From Saliniplasma sp046497075 (GTDB lineage: Archaea > Thermoplasmatota > Thermoplasmata > Halarchaeoplasmatales > Halarchaeoplasmataceae), in the NCBI GenBank assembly GCA_046497075.1, contig JAWOGF010000042.1, positions 1 through 49,146 on the forward strand: DNA of 49,146 nt. The letters run 5' to 3'. The translations under genes and the position numbers were made by a program. Below are positions 32,633 through 40,432 of the stretch, one piece after another. The notes beneath the pieces were generated by a model. That model searched no databases. It worked only from the letters and a program-made list of their open reading frames with translations, and had not been told where the DNA came from. Within the stretch, counting starts at the first letter, position 1. Each line of letters begins with the position of its first letter.

Positions 32633-33709
32633 ATGAAACATAAAAAATTATATCTTCCAGGACCCACGGAAGTTAGAAAAGAAGTGATAGATGCTATGAA
32701 CGAGTGGATGTTTGGCCACCGTTCTGATAAGATGACAGACCTTTATACCACGATCGTGGAAGACACTAAAAAGTTCTTAGAAACTGACAATAATGTTATA
32801 ATTTTAACAGCTTCAGGAACGGAGTTTATGGAGAGTTCAATAATAAATTTGGTCGACGACAAAGTACTCTGTGGTACATGTGGGAGCTTCAGTGAAAGGC
32901 AGGCTAATATAGCTGATAGATTGGGTAAGAATGTAGATAGATTAGAATATGAGTGGGGGAAAGCTGTAAAACCAGAAGACGTAAGGAAGGCTCTAGAAAA
33001 AGATAATTACGATGCTTTTACCTGTGTTATGAATGAAACTTCGACTGGCATTCGAAATCCTCTTGAAGAAATAGGTGAAGTGATGGCGGATTATCCGGAC
33101 ACCCTGTTCATAGTTGACGCAATTTCAGCACTGGGTGGGGATTACATAGATATTGAAGGAAGTAATATAGACGTTATTTTCTCTTCAGTCCAGAAGGCCT
33201 TCGCTATGCCTCCGGGATTGGCTGTTTGTGTAGTCAACGACAAGGCCTATGATAGAGAAGTAAATTCTGATTCATCTTCATGGTATGGTGGTTTCCAGAG
33301 GAGTATAGATTATTACAACAGAAAGGGACAGACACATTCAACACCAGCTATCTCACTTATGTTAGCTTACAGAAAACAGATGAAATATATGCTCGAAGAA
33401 GGCTACAAGAATATCGATAAGAGACACAAAGATATGGCAGAATTCACTAGAGAATGGGCCTATGAACACTTCGATATGTTCCCAGAAGAAGGTTACATGT
33501 CTCAAACAGTCAGTACCATCAAGAATACGAGAGGGATCAACATCGCAGAATTAAGAGAAAAAATCGATGAGAAGTATAACATGGCATTTGCAAATGGATA
33601 CGGTTCAAAACTCAAGGAAAAAACATTCCGTATAGGGCATATGGGGATCCACGATGTTGAAAGCATAAAGGAATTGACAGATGCTATAGAAGACGTAGCG
33701 GAGCTGTGA
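32633..33709 (+). CDS. Class V aminotransferase (serine-pyruvate/phosphoserine type)
   Basis: About 358 residues. The fold-type I class V pattern is clear: YLPGPTEVRKEVIDAM at the start, LTASGTEFMESSI for PLP phosphate, NETSTGIRNPLEEIGE, IVDAISALGGDYIDIE and the PLP lysine in VIFSSVQKAFAMPPG. The C-terminal FRIGHMGIHD is characteristic. The start is the ATG at 32633 behind AGGTGGTG, and TATA-like TTATATACA lies at about 32592-32600. It is first in an operon with serA and a DUF1015 gene, so the substrate is probably 3-phosphohydroxypyruvate with an amino donor. Confidence 0.85.
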   Translation: MKHKKLYLPGPTEVRKEVIDAMNEWMFGHRSDKMTDLYTTIVEDTKKFLETDNNVIILTASGTEFMESSIINLVDDKVLCGTCGSFSERQANIADRLGKNVDRLEYEWGKAVKPEDVRKALEKDNYDAFTCVMNETSTGIRNPLEEIGEVMADYPDTLFIVDAISALGGDYIDIEGSNIDVIFSSVQKAFAMPPGLAVCVVNDKAYDREVNSDSSSWYGGFQRSIDYYNRKGQTHSTPAISLMLAYRKQMKYMLEEGYKNIDKRHKDMAEFTREWAYEHFDMFPEEGYMSQTVSTIKNTRGINIAELREKIDEKYNMAFANGYGSKLKEKTFRIGHMGIHDVESIKELTDAIEDVAEL

Positions 33710-33714
33710 TATAT

Positions 33715-34629
33715 ATGGCAAAGAAAGTTTTAGTCTGTAATCCAGTAGCAGAAGAAGCCATCGAGATGTTAGAAAAAGCTGGTTTGGAAGTAGACCAGGA
33801 ATTTGGTATGTCAAAAGAGGAATTAACGGAGAAAGTTCCCCCTTACCACGCTTTGATAGTCCGAAGTTCTACAAAGGTTCGTGAGCCTACTCTTGATGCA
33901 GCTGAAAACCTAGAAGCTATCGGTCGTCCAGGAATCGGATTAGATAACATAGATGTGGATTACGCCGAGGAGATGGGTGTTGAAGTTTACAACACACCAA
34001 CGGCTACGACCGTATCTGTGGCTGAATTAGCCATGACTCACATACTTGCGGCCTATAGGGATATCGTAGCAGGTACCAACAGTCTAAAAGATGGCAAGTG
34101 GATTAAAAAGGATCTACAGAGTAATGAATTATACGAAAAGACTCTTGGAGTAATAGGATACGGTAACATTGGTCAGGCAGTAGCTGATAGGGCTAGTGCC
34201 TTCGGTATGGATATAATCGCATATGATGTTAGAGATATAGAAGATCCTAGCCCAGCCGAGATGGTAGATATGGAGACACTGCTCAAAAACAGTGATGTTA
34301 TTACGATCCATGTTCCACATATCGAAGCAACACATCATCTACTGAGCACAGAAGAATTCAAAAAGATGAAAGATAGTGCAACACTAGTCGACCCTTCTAG
34401 AGGCGGAGTTGTCGATGAGAAAGCACTATATGAAGCATTGAAGAACGGAGAGATACGGTTCGCTAGCAAAGATGTTTTCGAAGAGGAACCTCCAGGAGAT
34501 AACCCACTGTTTGAATTGGATAACTTCCACGCAACTCCACATATTGGAGCACAAACATTTGAGGGGCAGATCAGAGCTGGAACATTGGCTGCGGAACAAG
34601 TGATCGAAGAACTAGAGAAAAGGGGCTAA
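33715..34629 (+). CDS. serA: D-3-phosphoglycerate dehydrogenase (short form)
   Basis: A 304-residue 2-hydroxyacid dehydrogenase. The NAD motif is LGVIGYGNIGQAVADRA, and the catalytic Arg, Glu and His lie in VDPSRGGVVDE, DVFEEEPP and HATPHIGAQT. It lacks the ACT/ASB domain of long SerA enzymes, so feedback by serine through that domain is absent. GTGAT before the ATG overlaps the aminotransferase stop, which indicates translational coupling. It catalyses the first step of phosphorylated serine synthesis. Confidence 0.88.
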   Translation: MAKKVLVCNPVAEEAIEMLEKAGLEVDQEFGMSKEELTEKVPPYHALIVRSSTKVREPTLDAAENLEAIGRPGIGLDNIDVDYAEEMGVEVYNTPTATTVSVAELAMTHILAAYRDIVAGTNSLKDGKWIKKDLQSNELYEKTLGVIGYGNIGQAVADRASAFGMDIIAYDVRDIEDPSPAEMVDMETLLKNSDVITIHVPHIEATHHLLSTEEFKKMKDSATLVDPSRGGVVDEKALYEALKNGEIRFASKDVFEEEPPGDNPLFELDNFHATPHIGAQTFEGQIRAGTLAAEQVIEELEKRG

Positions 34630-34631
34630 AA

Positions 34632-35909
34632 ATGGTCGAGATCAAACCGTTCAAAGGGATAAAATACAGTGAAGATAAGATCGAGAACATGGAAAGGATC
34701 ATCACCCAACCATACGATAAAATCAACGATGAATTGAGGGAAAAATATTACGATAAAAGTGAATACAATTACTGCCGACTGATCTTACCAAAAGAAGAAA
34801 ATATGTATGAAAAGGCCAAAGAGAGATTGAACAACTGGTTGAGGGAGTGTATACTTGAAAAAGAAGAAAATCCGGGGATATACATATACTTTCAAGATTT
34901 CGAAGTCCTCGGTAAGAGATACACTCGAAAAGGATTCGTTTCGGCAGTTAAACTATATCCTTTCGAAGAAAACATCGTTCTCCCTCACGAAGAAACCCAT
35001 AAAGGGCCGAAGATAGACAGGCTTAATATGCTGAGAGCCACTGAAAAAAATCTCGAAGCGGGTTTCATGCTTTACAGCGACACAAATAATGTTACTATAG
35101 AATTGTTCAACAATATCGCGGATAGAGAGCCTCTTTTCGAAGCCACGGATGAATATGGGGTTCACAGCAGGGTATGGAAAATAGAAGATAAAGAACATAT
35201 CAAAGCTGTCGGGAAAGTACTAAAAGATGAACAAGTGGTGATCGCCGATGGGCATCATAGATACGAAACGGCTGTAAATTTCAGAGACGAGTTGAGGGCG
35301 AAAAATCCTGACTGGCAGGAGGATGATGCTTTCAATTGGAGGATGACATATATGGTCCCAGTGGAAGACCCTGGATTGGTCGTTCTACCTGGTCACAGAT
35401 TACTTTTAAAACATGAACTTAAAACCGACCATATCGAAAAGATGAAGGAATACTTTGAAACTTATCAGATCAAAATAAGTGAAGCTGAAGGATTCTTATA
35501 TGAAAACAAAGATACTACCTCTTTCGTAGTTTACGATGGGAACCGGACGTTGGGACTAAGACTACGAGAAAAGTCGGCTATCCAAGAATTCCTTTCAGAT
35601 GATTATTCAAAGGACTACAAAGAACTTGATGTTGTGGTTTTACGTGATGTTATCTTCGAAGGTATTATGGATGCCTCCGATCTTGATATCGATGTGAGCA
35701 TAGCTTACGAAAGGTGGTCAGATGATGCTGTGGAACGAGTTGAGGAAGGCGACGGGAAGGTCGCATTTTTAGTCAACGCCACCAAACCTGAACAGGTTCT
35801 AAAGGTTGCAAAGAACGGTGAACGAATGCCAGAAAAATCCACGGATTTCTATCCAAAAGTGAACTCAGGATTTATGATGATGGACATAGAACCCGGAGAA
35901 AGGCTGTAA
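34632..35909 (+). CDS. DUF1015 protein, possible ParB/SerK-like phosphotransferase
   Basis: A 425-residue protein of the DUF1015 family. VEIKPFKGIKYSEDKI starts it, LPHEETHKGPKIDRLNMLRAT lies near 117-137, and IADGHHRYETAVNFR carries the DGHHR motif (206-210) that also occurs in the ParB/Srx-fold serine kinase SerK. SGFMMMDIEPGERL ends it. It lies three bases after serA. Since the operon contains the first two serine enzymes and no phosphatase, a role at the phosphoserine/serine step is plausible, but this is inference. Confidence 0.75.
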   Translation: MVEIKPFKGIKYSEDKIENMERIITQPYDKINDELREKYYDKSEYNYCRLILPKEENMYEKAKERLNNWLRECILEKEENPGIYIYFQDFEVLGKRYTRKGFVSAVKLYPFEENIVLPHEETHKGPKIDRLNMLRATEKNLEAGFMLYSDTNNVTIELFNNIADREPLFEATDEYGVHSRVWKIEDKEHIKAVGKVLKDEQVVIADGHHRYETAVNFRDELRAKNPDWQEDDAFNWRMTYMVPVEDPGLVVLPGHRLLLKHELKTDHIEKMKEYFETYQIKISEAEGFLYENKDTTSFVVYDGNRTLGLRLREKSAIQEFLSDDYSKDYKELDVVVLRDVIFEGIMDASDLDIDVSIAYERWSDDAVERVEEGDGKVAFLVNATKPEQVLKVAKNGERMPEKSTDFYPKVNSGFMMMDIEPGERL

Positions 35910-35947
35910 TATTAAAACACTAATCTTAAAACTCCTTCCTAATTATC

Positions 35948-35955
35948 TTTTTTTT
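35948..35955 (+). terminator. T-run terminator of the serine operon
   Basis: Eight consecutive T residues lie about 40 bases after the DUF1015 stop, within the 57-base gap to the convergent Trm56-HD stop. A T-rich tract is the usual archaeal termination signal. No hairpin is obvious. Confidence 0.5.
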
Positions 35956-35966
35956 AATTTTAAGGT

Positions 35967-36950
35967 TTAGTATTCAAATTCTTTGGCCAATTTTTTCATC
36001 CTTTCAACACTTTTATGAAAACCCGCTTTTTTAGTTCTCTCGATTAGGTCATAGAACCTTTCTTCCCCTCCAGCAGTATTGTCAGCATGGCAGATTATCT
36101 TTTCCTCCAAAGTTTCGGGTAAATAATCTCTAGATGGCAGATCTTGTTTTCCAGCTTCCTCCCTTGTTATACCTCCCCCAATATGTCTTTCAACAATCTT
36201 AGCTAAATCCTCATCCCAACCCTCTTCCCTAACTATCCTACCACCTTCTACTCCGTGTGCTACATCATGTGTGACCGTTCTTCCGATATCATGTAAGAGG
36301 GAACCAGCTACTAATAACTTAAGATCACCTCCAAATCTTTCGTGGAGTTCTAAGGTTCTATCAAGAACATTCAAAGTATGAATTATCAGACTTTGATTCA
36401 TATCCCTTTCAATCATAAATTTAAAACATTCAGAAGCACTAGGTATATCCGAATAATCTACGATCTTTTTACCTTTCTTCCTAGGTATTATACCTAAATC
36501 CCCATCATATTTCTTACTCAACTTTCTACCCTTGTACCTATCAAGAAATACCGCCAAAGCTGCTACTTCAGAATGTGGTTGATTACCAACAGATACATTA
36601 TAGTCCGTCTTATCATATACCTCTGAAGGAACTTTTTCAGCTCCCACTATAATCAACGGGTTCTCTATGTTTTTTCCTTCAAAAAAAGTATCGATGTCTT
36701 CGCCATACATCGTTAGATGTATGACATCTCCCGACCAGTTTTCTATCAACCCTCTCCAATTATCTATTTCTCTTACCGAGAAACTACCCCCAAAACGACC
36801 AGTTACGTCCTCTAAAGTCTGTTTAATCCGTTCATCGATGTTGGGTAAATACATGCATCCCGCTCCAAAAGCTCTAGCGGTCAAACCAACATGGGTCGTC
36901 ATCCTTTTATCTCTTTCAGGACGGTGACCCAACCTAAGAACGCTTATCAA
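35967..36950 (-). CDS. trm56: tRNA C56 2'-O-methyltransferase fused to HD-domain phosphohydrolase
   Basis: A 327-residue protein with two domains. Residues 1-140 are the archaeal SPOUT enzyme aTrm56 (VLRLGHRPERDKRMTTHVGLTARAFGA; IVGAEKVPSEVYDKTDYNVSVGNQPHSEVAALAVFLDR), which methylates C56 in the T loop. After a ~30-residue linker, residues ~170-327 are an HD domain (LIIHTLNVLDRTLELH, SLLHDIGRTVTHDVAHGVEGG, KIVERHIGGGI) with His191, His220, Asp221 and His256 as metal ligands. The start is TTG, five bases after GGTGAGATGA. The HD substrate is unknown; 2',3'-cyclic phosphates or nucleotides are possible. Confidence 0.85.
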   Translation of the reverse strand: MISVLRLGHRPERDKRMTTHVGLTARAFGAGCMYLPNIDERIKQTLEDVTGRFGGSFSVREIDNWRGLIENWSGDVIHLTMYGEDIDTFFEGKNIENPLIIVGAEKVPSEVYDKTDYNVSVGNQPHSEVAALAVFLDRYKGRKLSKKYDGDLGIIPRKKGKKIVDYSDIPSASECFKFMIERDMNQSLIIHTLNVLDRTLELHERFGGDLKLLVAGSLLHDIGRTVTHDVAHGVEGGRIVREEGWDEDLAKIVERHIGGGITREEAGKQDLPSRDYLPETLEEKIICHADNTAGGEERFYDLIERTKKAGFHKSVERMKKLAKEFEY

Positions 36951-36955
36951 TCATC

Positions 36956-37471
36956 TCACCAGGGTTCGTCTTCCTCTTCGAGGAATTTATCTTCCTCTTC
37001 AATATCCTCTTCCGGTTCAACATCCTCAGCAAGATCTTCTTCGTCCTCGATCCAACTTCCACTATCTTCCCTCATCTGGACCGCAACACCTCTAACAAAT
37101 AGAAAAGAAGTTGCAAACCCGAGTATACCCGTTACTATGATCCGAGGTATTGGATAGAGCCATTCACCGATCTCAATGGACTGTGTCATATGATATATCA
37201 AAGTTCCAAACACCGCTAAAGTTATACCTGAAGAAAATTTTCCAACGATCTCAGAGAACTCTATAAGTGCACTAAGATAAAACAGTATAGGTGTTAAAAC
37301 AGTCAGTGTCAAGGCAGCCATCGCATAATAAAATATTGTTTCTCCTGTAACTTTAGGTGATACACCATAAATTATGTAGGTGGCGGTGGCGATCATAAAC
37401 ATGCCTGAAATCAATGCGAAAGTCCCTGTATCATACTTATAGAATATATCTAAATCTTCTAGGTCTATCAT
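36956..37471 (-). CDS. Four-span membrane protein with acidic tail
   Basis: A 171-residue protein. Four hydrophobic segments (FALISGMFMIATATYIIYG, IFYYAMAALTLTVLTPILFYLSALI, SSGITLAVFGTLIYHM, IIVTGILGFATSFLFVRGV) are followed by an extremely acidic C-terminal tail of about 35 residues (EDEEDLAEDVEPEEDIEEED). No family is recognised. Its stop overlaps the ribosome binding site of the Trm56-HD gene downstream, and the HTH gene precedes it by 12 bases, so the three may form one operon. Confidence 0.65.
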   Translation of the reverse strand: MIDLEDLDIFYKYDTGTFALISGMFMIATATYIIYGVSPKVTGETIFYYAMAALTLTVLTPILFYLSALIEFSEIVGKFSSGITLAVFGTLIYHMTQSIEIGEWLYPIPRIIVTGILGFATSFLFVRGVAVQMREDSGSWIEDEEDLAEDVEPEEDIEEEDKFLEEEDEPW

Positions 37472-37483
37472 TTTATCCCTTCC

Positions 37484-37981
37484 TTATTCTTCTTCAACTT
37501 CCATTATCCTATGACCCCGATAATCCAATTTCAAAGAACGTTTCACCAGGCTCTTTAGTGTGATAGGAGTACATTCTATCTTTTCAGCGATGTCCTTAGC
37601 GAAGTTATCTCCTTCCCGAACGTATTTCAATACATCTTCCTCTAATTCCTTAAACTCCTCGCTGCTGACCATAGCAGCATATAACACTTCACTTATCTCC
37701 TGAACAGGTACTGAAGCATCTATATGAACCGAGGAATAGTATGTATGATATGCCTTTTTAGTCCCTGTATCTGTGTGCTGCCACCTGGTTTCCACCAGCT
37801 TCATCTTCTCAAAATGTTTGAGTGCATCGACTCCTTCTTCACCATATTCCTCGTTAATTTCATCTTCAGTTCTCCACCCTTCTGCGAGATCGGTGAAAAC
37901 CTCTTTTTTAGTCTGTGAACTCACCGCTCTTAGTATCGGTACGAAATCTGAAACATCCTTGATTACTTTAATTCGGGCCAT
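37484..37981 (-). CDS. Winged-helix (ArsR-like) regulator
   Basis: A 165-residue protein. ILRAVSSQTKKEVFTDLAEGWRTEDEINEEY and LKHFEKMKLVETRWQHTDTGTKKAYHTYYSSVHI form a winged helix whose wing carries charged and aromatic residues. A second helical segment (FKELEEDVLKYVREGDNFAKDIAEKIECTPITLKSLVKRSLKL) looks like a second HTH. The pattern resembles a conserved archaeal HTH family of unknown target. It heads the small operon with the membrane protein. Confidence 0.7.
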   Translation of the reverse strand: MARIKVIKDVSDFVPILRAVSSQTKKEVFTDLAEGWRTEDEINEEYGEEGVDALKHFEKMKLVETRWQHTDTGTKKAYHTYYSSVHIDASVPVQEISEVLYAAMVSSEEFKELEEDVLKYVREGDNFAKDIAEKIECTPITLKSLVKRSLKLDYRGHRIMEVEEE

Positions 37982-38024
37982 CTTTAATCTACCCCCCTAT
38001 TGTGTTTACCGATTTAATATTTTT

Positions 38025-38447
38025 CTATCGTTTATTCCTAGCTTCATATGGATCTTTCACTATCCTTCTCAATCTACTCAAAAAGGCCGGAAGGCTTTCC
38101 ACATCTTTTATATCTTTCCTAGTATACTTAATCAATCTTTTTCTAATATTTTGGTCAAACGATAAGGTGTTTGCTTTGCAAGCTTTTTTAACACGATGAT
38201 AAAGTCTAGCTCCAGTTCGATCCCAGTCAGTGAGTATTATCACCTCATCGTGTTCCTTTCTAAGGCCCTCAATTATCCTAAAAACGGTCTTCGATGTCTT
38301 TATTTTGATTATCCTACCTTTTATCCCAAGTCTTCTAAGTGCATTCACATCTTTTTTCCCTTCAACTATGATCGGGATCTCACGATTTTTCTCCCTAATC
38401 GTTTCTAAAACCCGTTCAGTTCCCTCCAATTTCTCTTTTATCCTCAT
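38025..38447 (-). CDS. Toprim-domain protein (small primase-like/RNase M5-like, COG1658 type)
   Basis: A 140-residue single Toprim domain. VEGKKDVNALRRLGIKG contains the catalytic Glu, and IILTDWDRTGARLYHRV the D-x-D. The short length matches archaeal DnaG-unrelated small Toprim proteins. It is three bases downstream of the DUF167 gene, so cotranscribed with it. The nucleic acid process is not known. Confidence 0.8.
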   Translation of the reverse strand: MRIKEKLEGTERVLETIREKNREIPIIVEGKKDVNALRRLGIKGRIIKIKTSKTVFRIIEGLRKEHDEVIILTDWDRTGARLYHRVKKACKANTLSFDQNIRKRLIKYTRKDIKDVESLPAFLSRLRRIVKDPYEARNKR

Positions 38448-38450
38448 GCT

Positions 38451-38774
38451 TTACTTACCCTCTAAAATACTTCTAAGAACATTGACAACCTTATCCTTTT
38501 CCACAGCGATAAAAAGCCTCTTTTTATTCGACCTTCTACCTTTTACAATATCTACATCCCTAGGGGATACTCCCAATTTCTCAGCCATCAATTCGATAAT
38601 CGAACTATTCGCTTTCCCGTCTTCAGCTATATCTTTTACACAGACCTTCAATCTCTTTCTCCAATGATCAAAACCATTAATCGAATCTTCAGATGAATTT
38701 GGAGATACGGTGATATCTAGGTAAATACCTTTATCACTTTGATGCAAACAGGACGAAACTGGATCTTCTGTCAT
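38451..38774 (-). CDS. YggU/DUF167-family protein
   Basis: About 107 residues. GIYLDITVSPNSSEDSINGFD, RLKVCVKDIAEDGKANSSIIELMAEKLGVSPRDVDIVKGRRSNKKRLFIA in outline is the family pattern (DGKAN, SRxK-like GRRSNKK). Function unknown in the family. I use the ATG at 38774, with the GTG nine bases upstream as an alternative. It precedes the Toprim gene in the same transcript. Confidence 0.8.
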   Translation of the reverse strand: MTEDPVSSCLHQSDKGIYLDITVSPNSSEDSINGFDHWRKRLKVCVKDIAEDGKANSSIIELMAEKLGVSPRDVDIVKGRRSNKKRLFIAVEKDKVVNVLRSILEGK

Positions 38775-38863
38775 ATATTTCACTACTATCCGACATGACT
38801 AATACATTTCTTATGTTTCTTATACTGCAATTTCTTATACATATTCCTCTTTTTACACTCTTT

Positions 38864-39850
38864 TCAAGAAATCGCCTTAACTTTGTTTTTACTCTTTCTG
38901 TTAAGACCTGTAACGATAGACATCAGTTTGATCTTATTTCTACATTCTTCGTCTATCCGTGCTCCAAAGATAACTCCCGCTCTAGGATCCAACTTAGAAG
39001 TCATCATATCAACAACCGTATTCATCTTGGTTATCGAAAGATCTGGACCACCAGTTACATGTATAAGAGCTTTTTTTGCCCCCTTATAATCAGCGTTCAA
39101 AAAAGGATTTTCACTGGCCTCCTTCACTGCTTTCTTGGGCTCGTCGTATGAGGATTCGCCTATCATCAAAGTAGAGACTCCACCATCTCCAAGAACAGAT
39201 TTTAGGTCGTTATAATCTAGATTGATCAAGGATGGCAATGTGATGATCTCTGTAACACTTTTTATCAATTCAGATATGAGTGAGTCCATAATCCCAAAAG
39301 CCTGATCCATAGGCAGATCTGGTACGACTTCCAAAAGTTTATCGTTCTCTAAAAGGATCATAGAATTCGAGTATTCGCGTAACCGTCTGACACCCTGTAT
39401 AGCAGTATTTCTTCTATTACCTTCTACAGAGAATGGCATGGTTGCGATGCTGATCACCATTGCCTTTTGTCTTCTCGCTATCTCAGCTATAACCGGTGCT
39501 GCTCCAGTTCCTGTTCCACCACCCATCCCTGCTGTGATAAAGACAAGTTCACTATCATCTAATAACTTCTTGAATCCTCCATACGCTGATTCTGCACATT
39601 CCATACCTACATTTGGATCTCCACCAGCTCCAAGCCCTTTATTATGTTCCTTTCCGATCAACATCTTGGTGTCAGAATAGATATTATTCAGATGTTCCTT
39701 ATCTGTATTAACTGCAATGGTCTTAGCCCCATACACACCTATCCTGCTTAAACGATTTATACTATTGTTACCCCCGCCTCCTACACCGATAACTAACACA
39801 TCTAATCCTGATGAACCTTCCTTATGTTTATAACCTCTATTTCGATTCAT
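38864..39850 (-). CDS. ftsZ: Cell division GTPase FtsZ
   Basis: A 328-residue FtsZ with all functional motifs: VIGVGGGGNNSINRL (21-33), the tubulin signature GMGGGTGTGAAP (108-119), PFSVEGNRRNTA, and the T7 catalytic NLDYND with Asp212 and Asp215. The C-terminal conserved peptide for partner binding is short; the protein ends after TGLNRKSKNKVKAIS. It forms the division ring. GGTATCATC precedes the ATG. The tandem RHH gene lies 84 bases upstream on the same strand. It is the functional counterpart of the degenerate copy at 2891-3808. Confidence 0.95.
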   Translation of the reverse strand: MNRNRGYKHKEGSSGLDVLVIGVGGGGNNSINRLSRIGVYGAKTIAVNTDKEHLNNIYSDTKMLIGKEHNKGLGAGGDPNVGMECAESAYGGFKKLLDDSELVFITAGMGGGTGTGAAPVIAEIARRQKAMVISIATMPFSVEGNRRNTAIQGVRRLREYSNSMILLENDKLLEVVPDLPMDQAFGIMDSLISELIKSVTEIITLPSLINLDYNDLKSVLGDGGVSTLMIGESSYDEPKKAVKEASENPFLNADYKGAKKALIHVTGGPDLSITKMNTVVDMMTSKLDPRAGVIFGARIDEECRNKIKLMSIVTGLNRKSKNKVKAIS

Positions 39851-39934
39851 GATGATACCTTCTAATAGACCTCTCTATCAACTCTATCAAGAGATTATCG
39901 TGAAGTCTGTTATTGGATTCTTAATCTTGAATAA

Positions 39935-40252
39935 CTATTCTTCCAACCTCTTCTTGTATTGATCTATCTTCTCTTTAACGTAATCCCGAACAGCATTCCT
40001 TATAGCATCATCTACAGATATAGAATCCCCTTCTTGGACGAGGTTCTTTATCTCATTGACTTTCTTTTTTGGAAGATCTACAGTGACTTTTGATATGTGA
40101 TCTGGTGAATTTTTATTCTCTATAAACTCGCTGATAGATGACCTTATCGCTTCAGACATCGTTGAATATTCACCTTTATCAACAAGGCTTTGGAGGTCAT
40201 CCGCCATATCTTTTGGTATTCTGACAGTTATTCTTTGTGTGTCCGACGCCAT
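39935..40252 (-). CDS. Tandem ribbon-helix-helix regulator (CdrS-like position)
   Basis: A 105-residue protein with two RHH units in one chain: residues ~6-45 (QRITVRIPKDMADDLQSLVDKGEYSTMSEAIRSSISEF in outline) and ~54-95 (SKVTVDLPKKKVNEIKNLVQEGDSISVDDAIRNAVRDYV). Single-chain tandem RHH proteins can bind as pseudo-dimers. Its place directly upstream of ftsZ recalls the euryarchaeal cell-division regulator CdrS, though that is a short single RHH. GGTGCC precedes the ATG. The promoter is full of inverted repeats, pointing to autoregulation. Confidence 0.8.
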   Translation of the reverse strand: MASDTQRITVRIPKDMADDLQSLVDKGEYSTMSEAIRSSISEFIENKNSPDHISKVTVDLPKKKVNEIKNLVQEGDSISVDDAIRNAVRDYVKEKIDQYKKRLEE

Positions 40253-40280
40253 ATAGGCACCATATTAATTTTAGTCCGAC

Positions 40281-40400
40281 GTAAATGTTAAATACGTCAG
40301 ACAATATCATAATGGATATCAATATTTATAAGCCTTTCGGTGATTGTCTGATGTTGTAGTTTTTTTTTGTATCAGGGGATATTTAGTATATCACCGAAAG
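40281..40400. promoter_or_regulatory. Nested inverted repeats between the RHH-ftsZ block and the AAA-TPR gene
   Basis: Three inverted repeats lie in 120 bases. GACGTA at 40278-40283 pairs with TACGTC at 40293-40298 and straddles the TATA-like GTTAAATA (RHH-gene promoter on the minus strand). CAGACAAT at 40298-40305 pairs with ATTGTCTG at 40343-40350. CTTTCGGTGAT at 40334-40344 pairs with ATCACCGAAAG at 40390-40400. The second and third share bases, so different structures or protein occupancies would exclude each other. Confidence 0.7.
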
Positions 40401-40432
40401 TTTTATTAATCATTTTTGGTTAATATAATCCC

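Noticed and set aside
38230..38667. 145-codon ORF antisense to the Toprim and DUF167 genes
   Set aside because: Phe/Ser/Leu-rich shadow; both minus-strand genes have family motifs.
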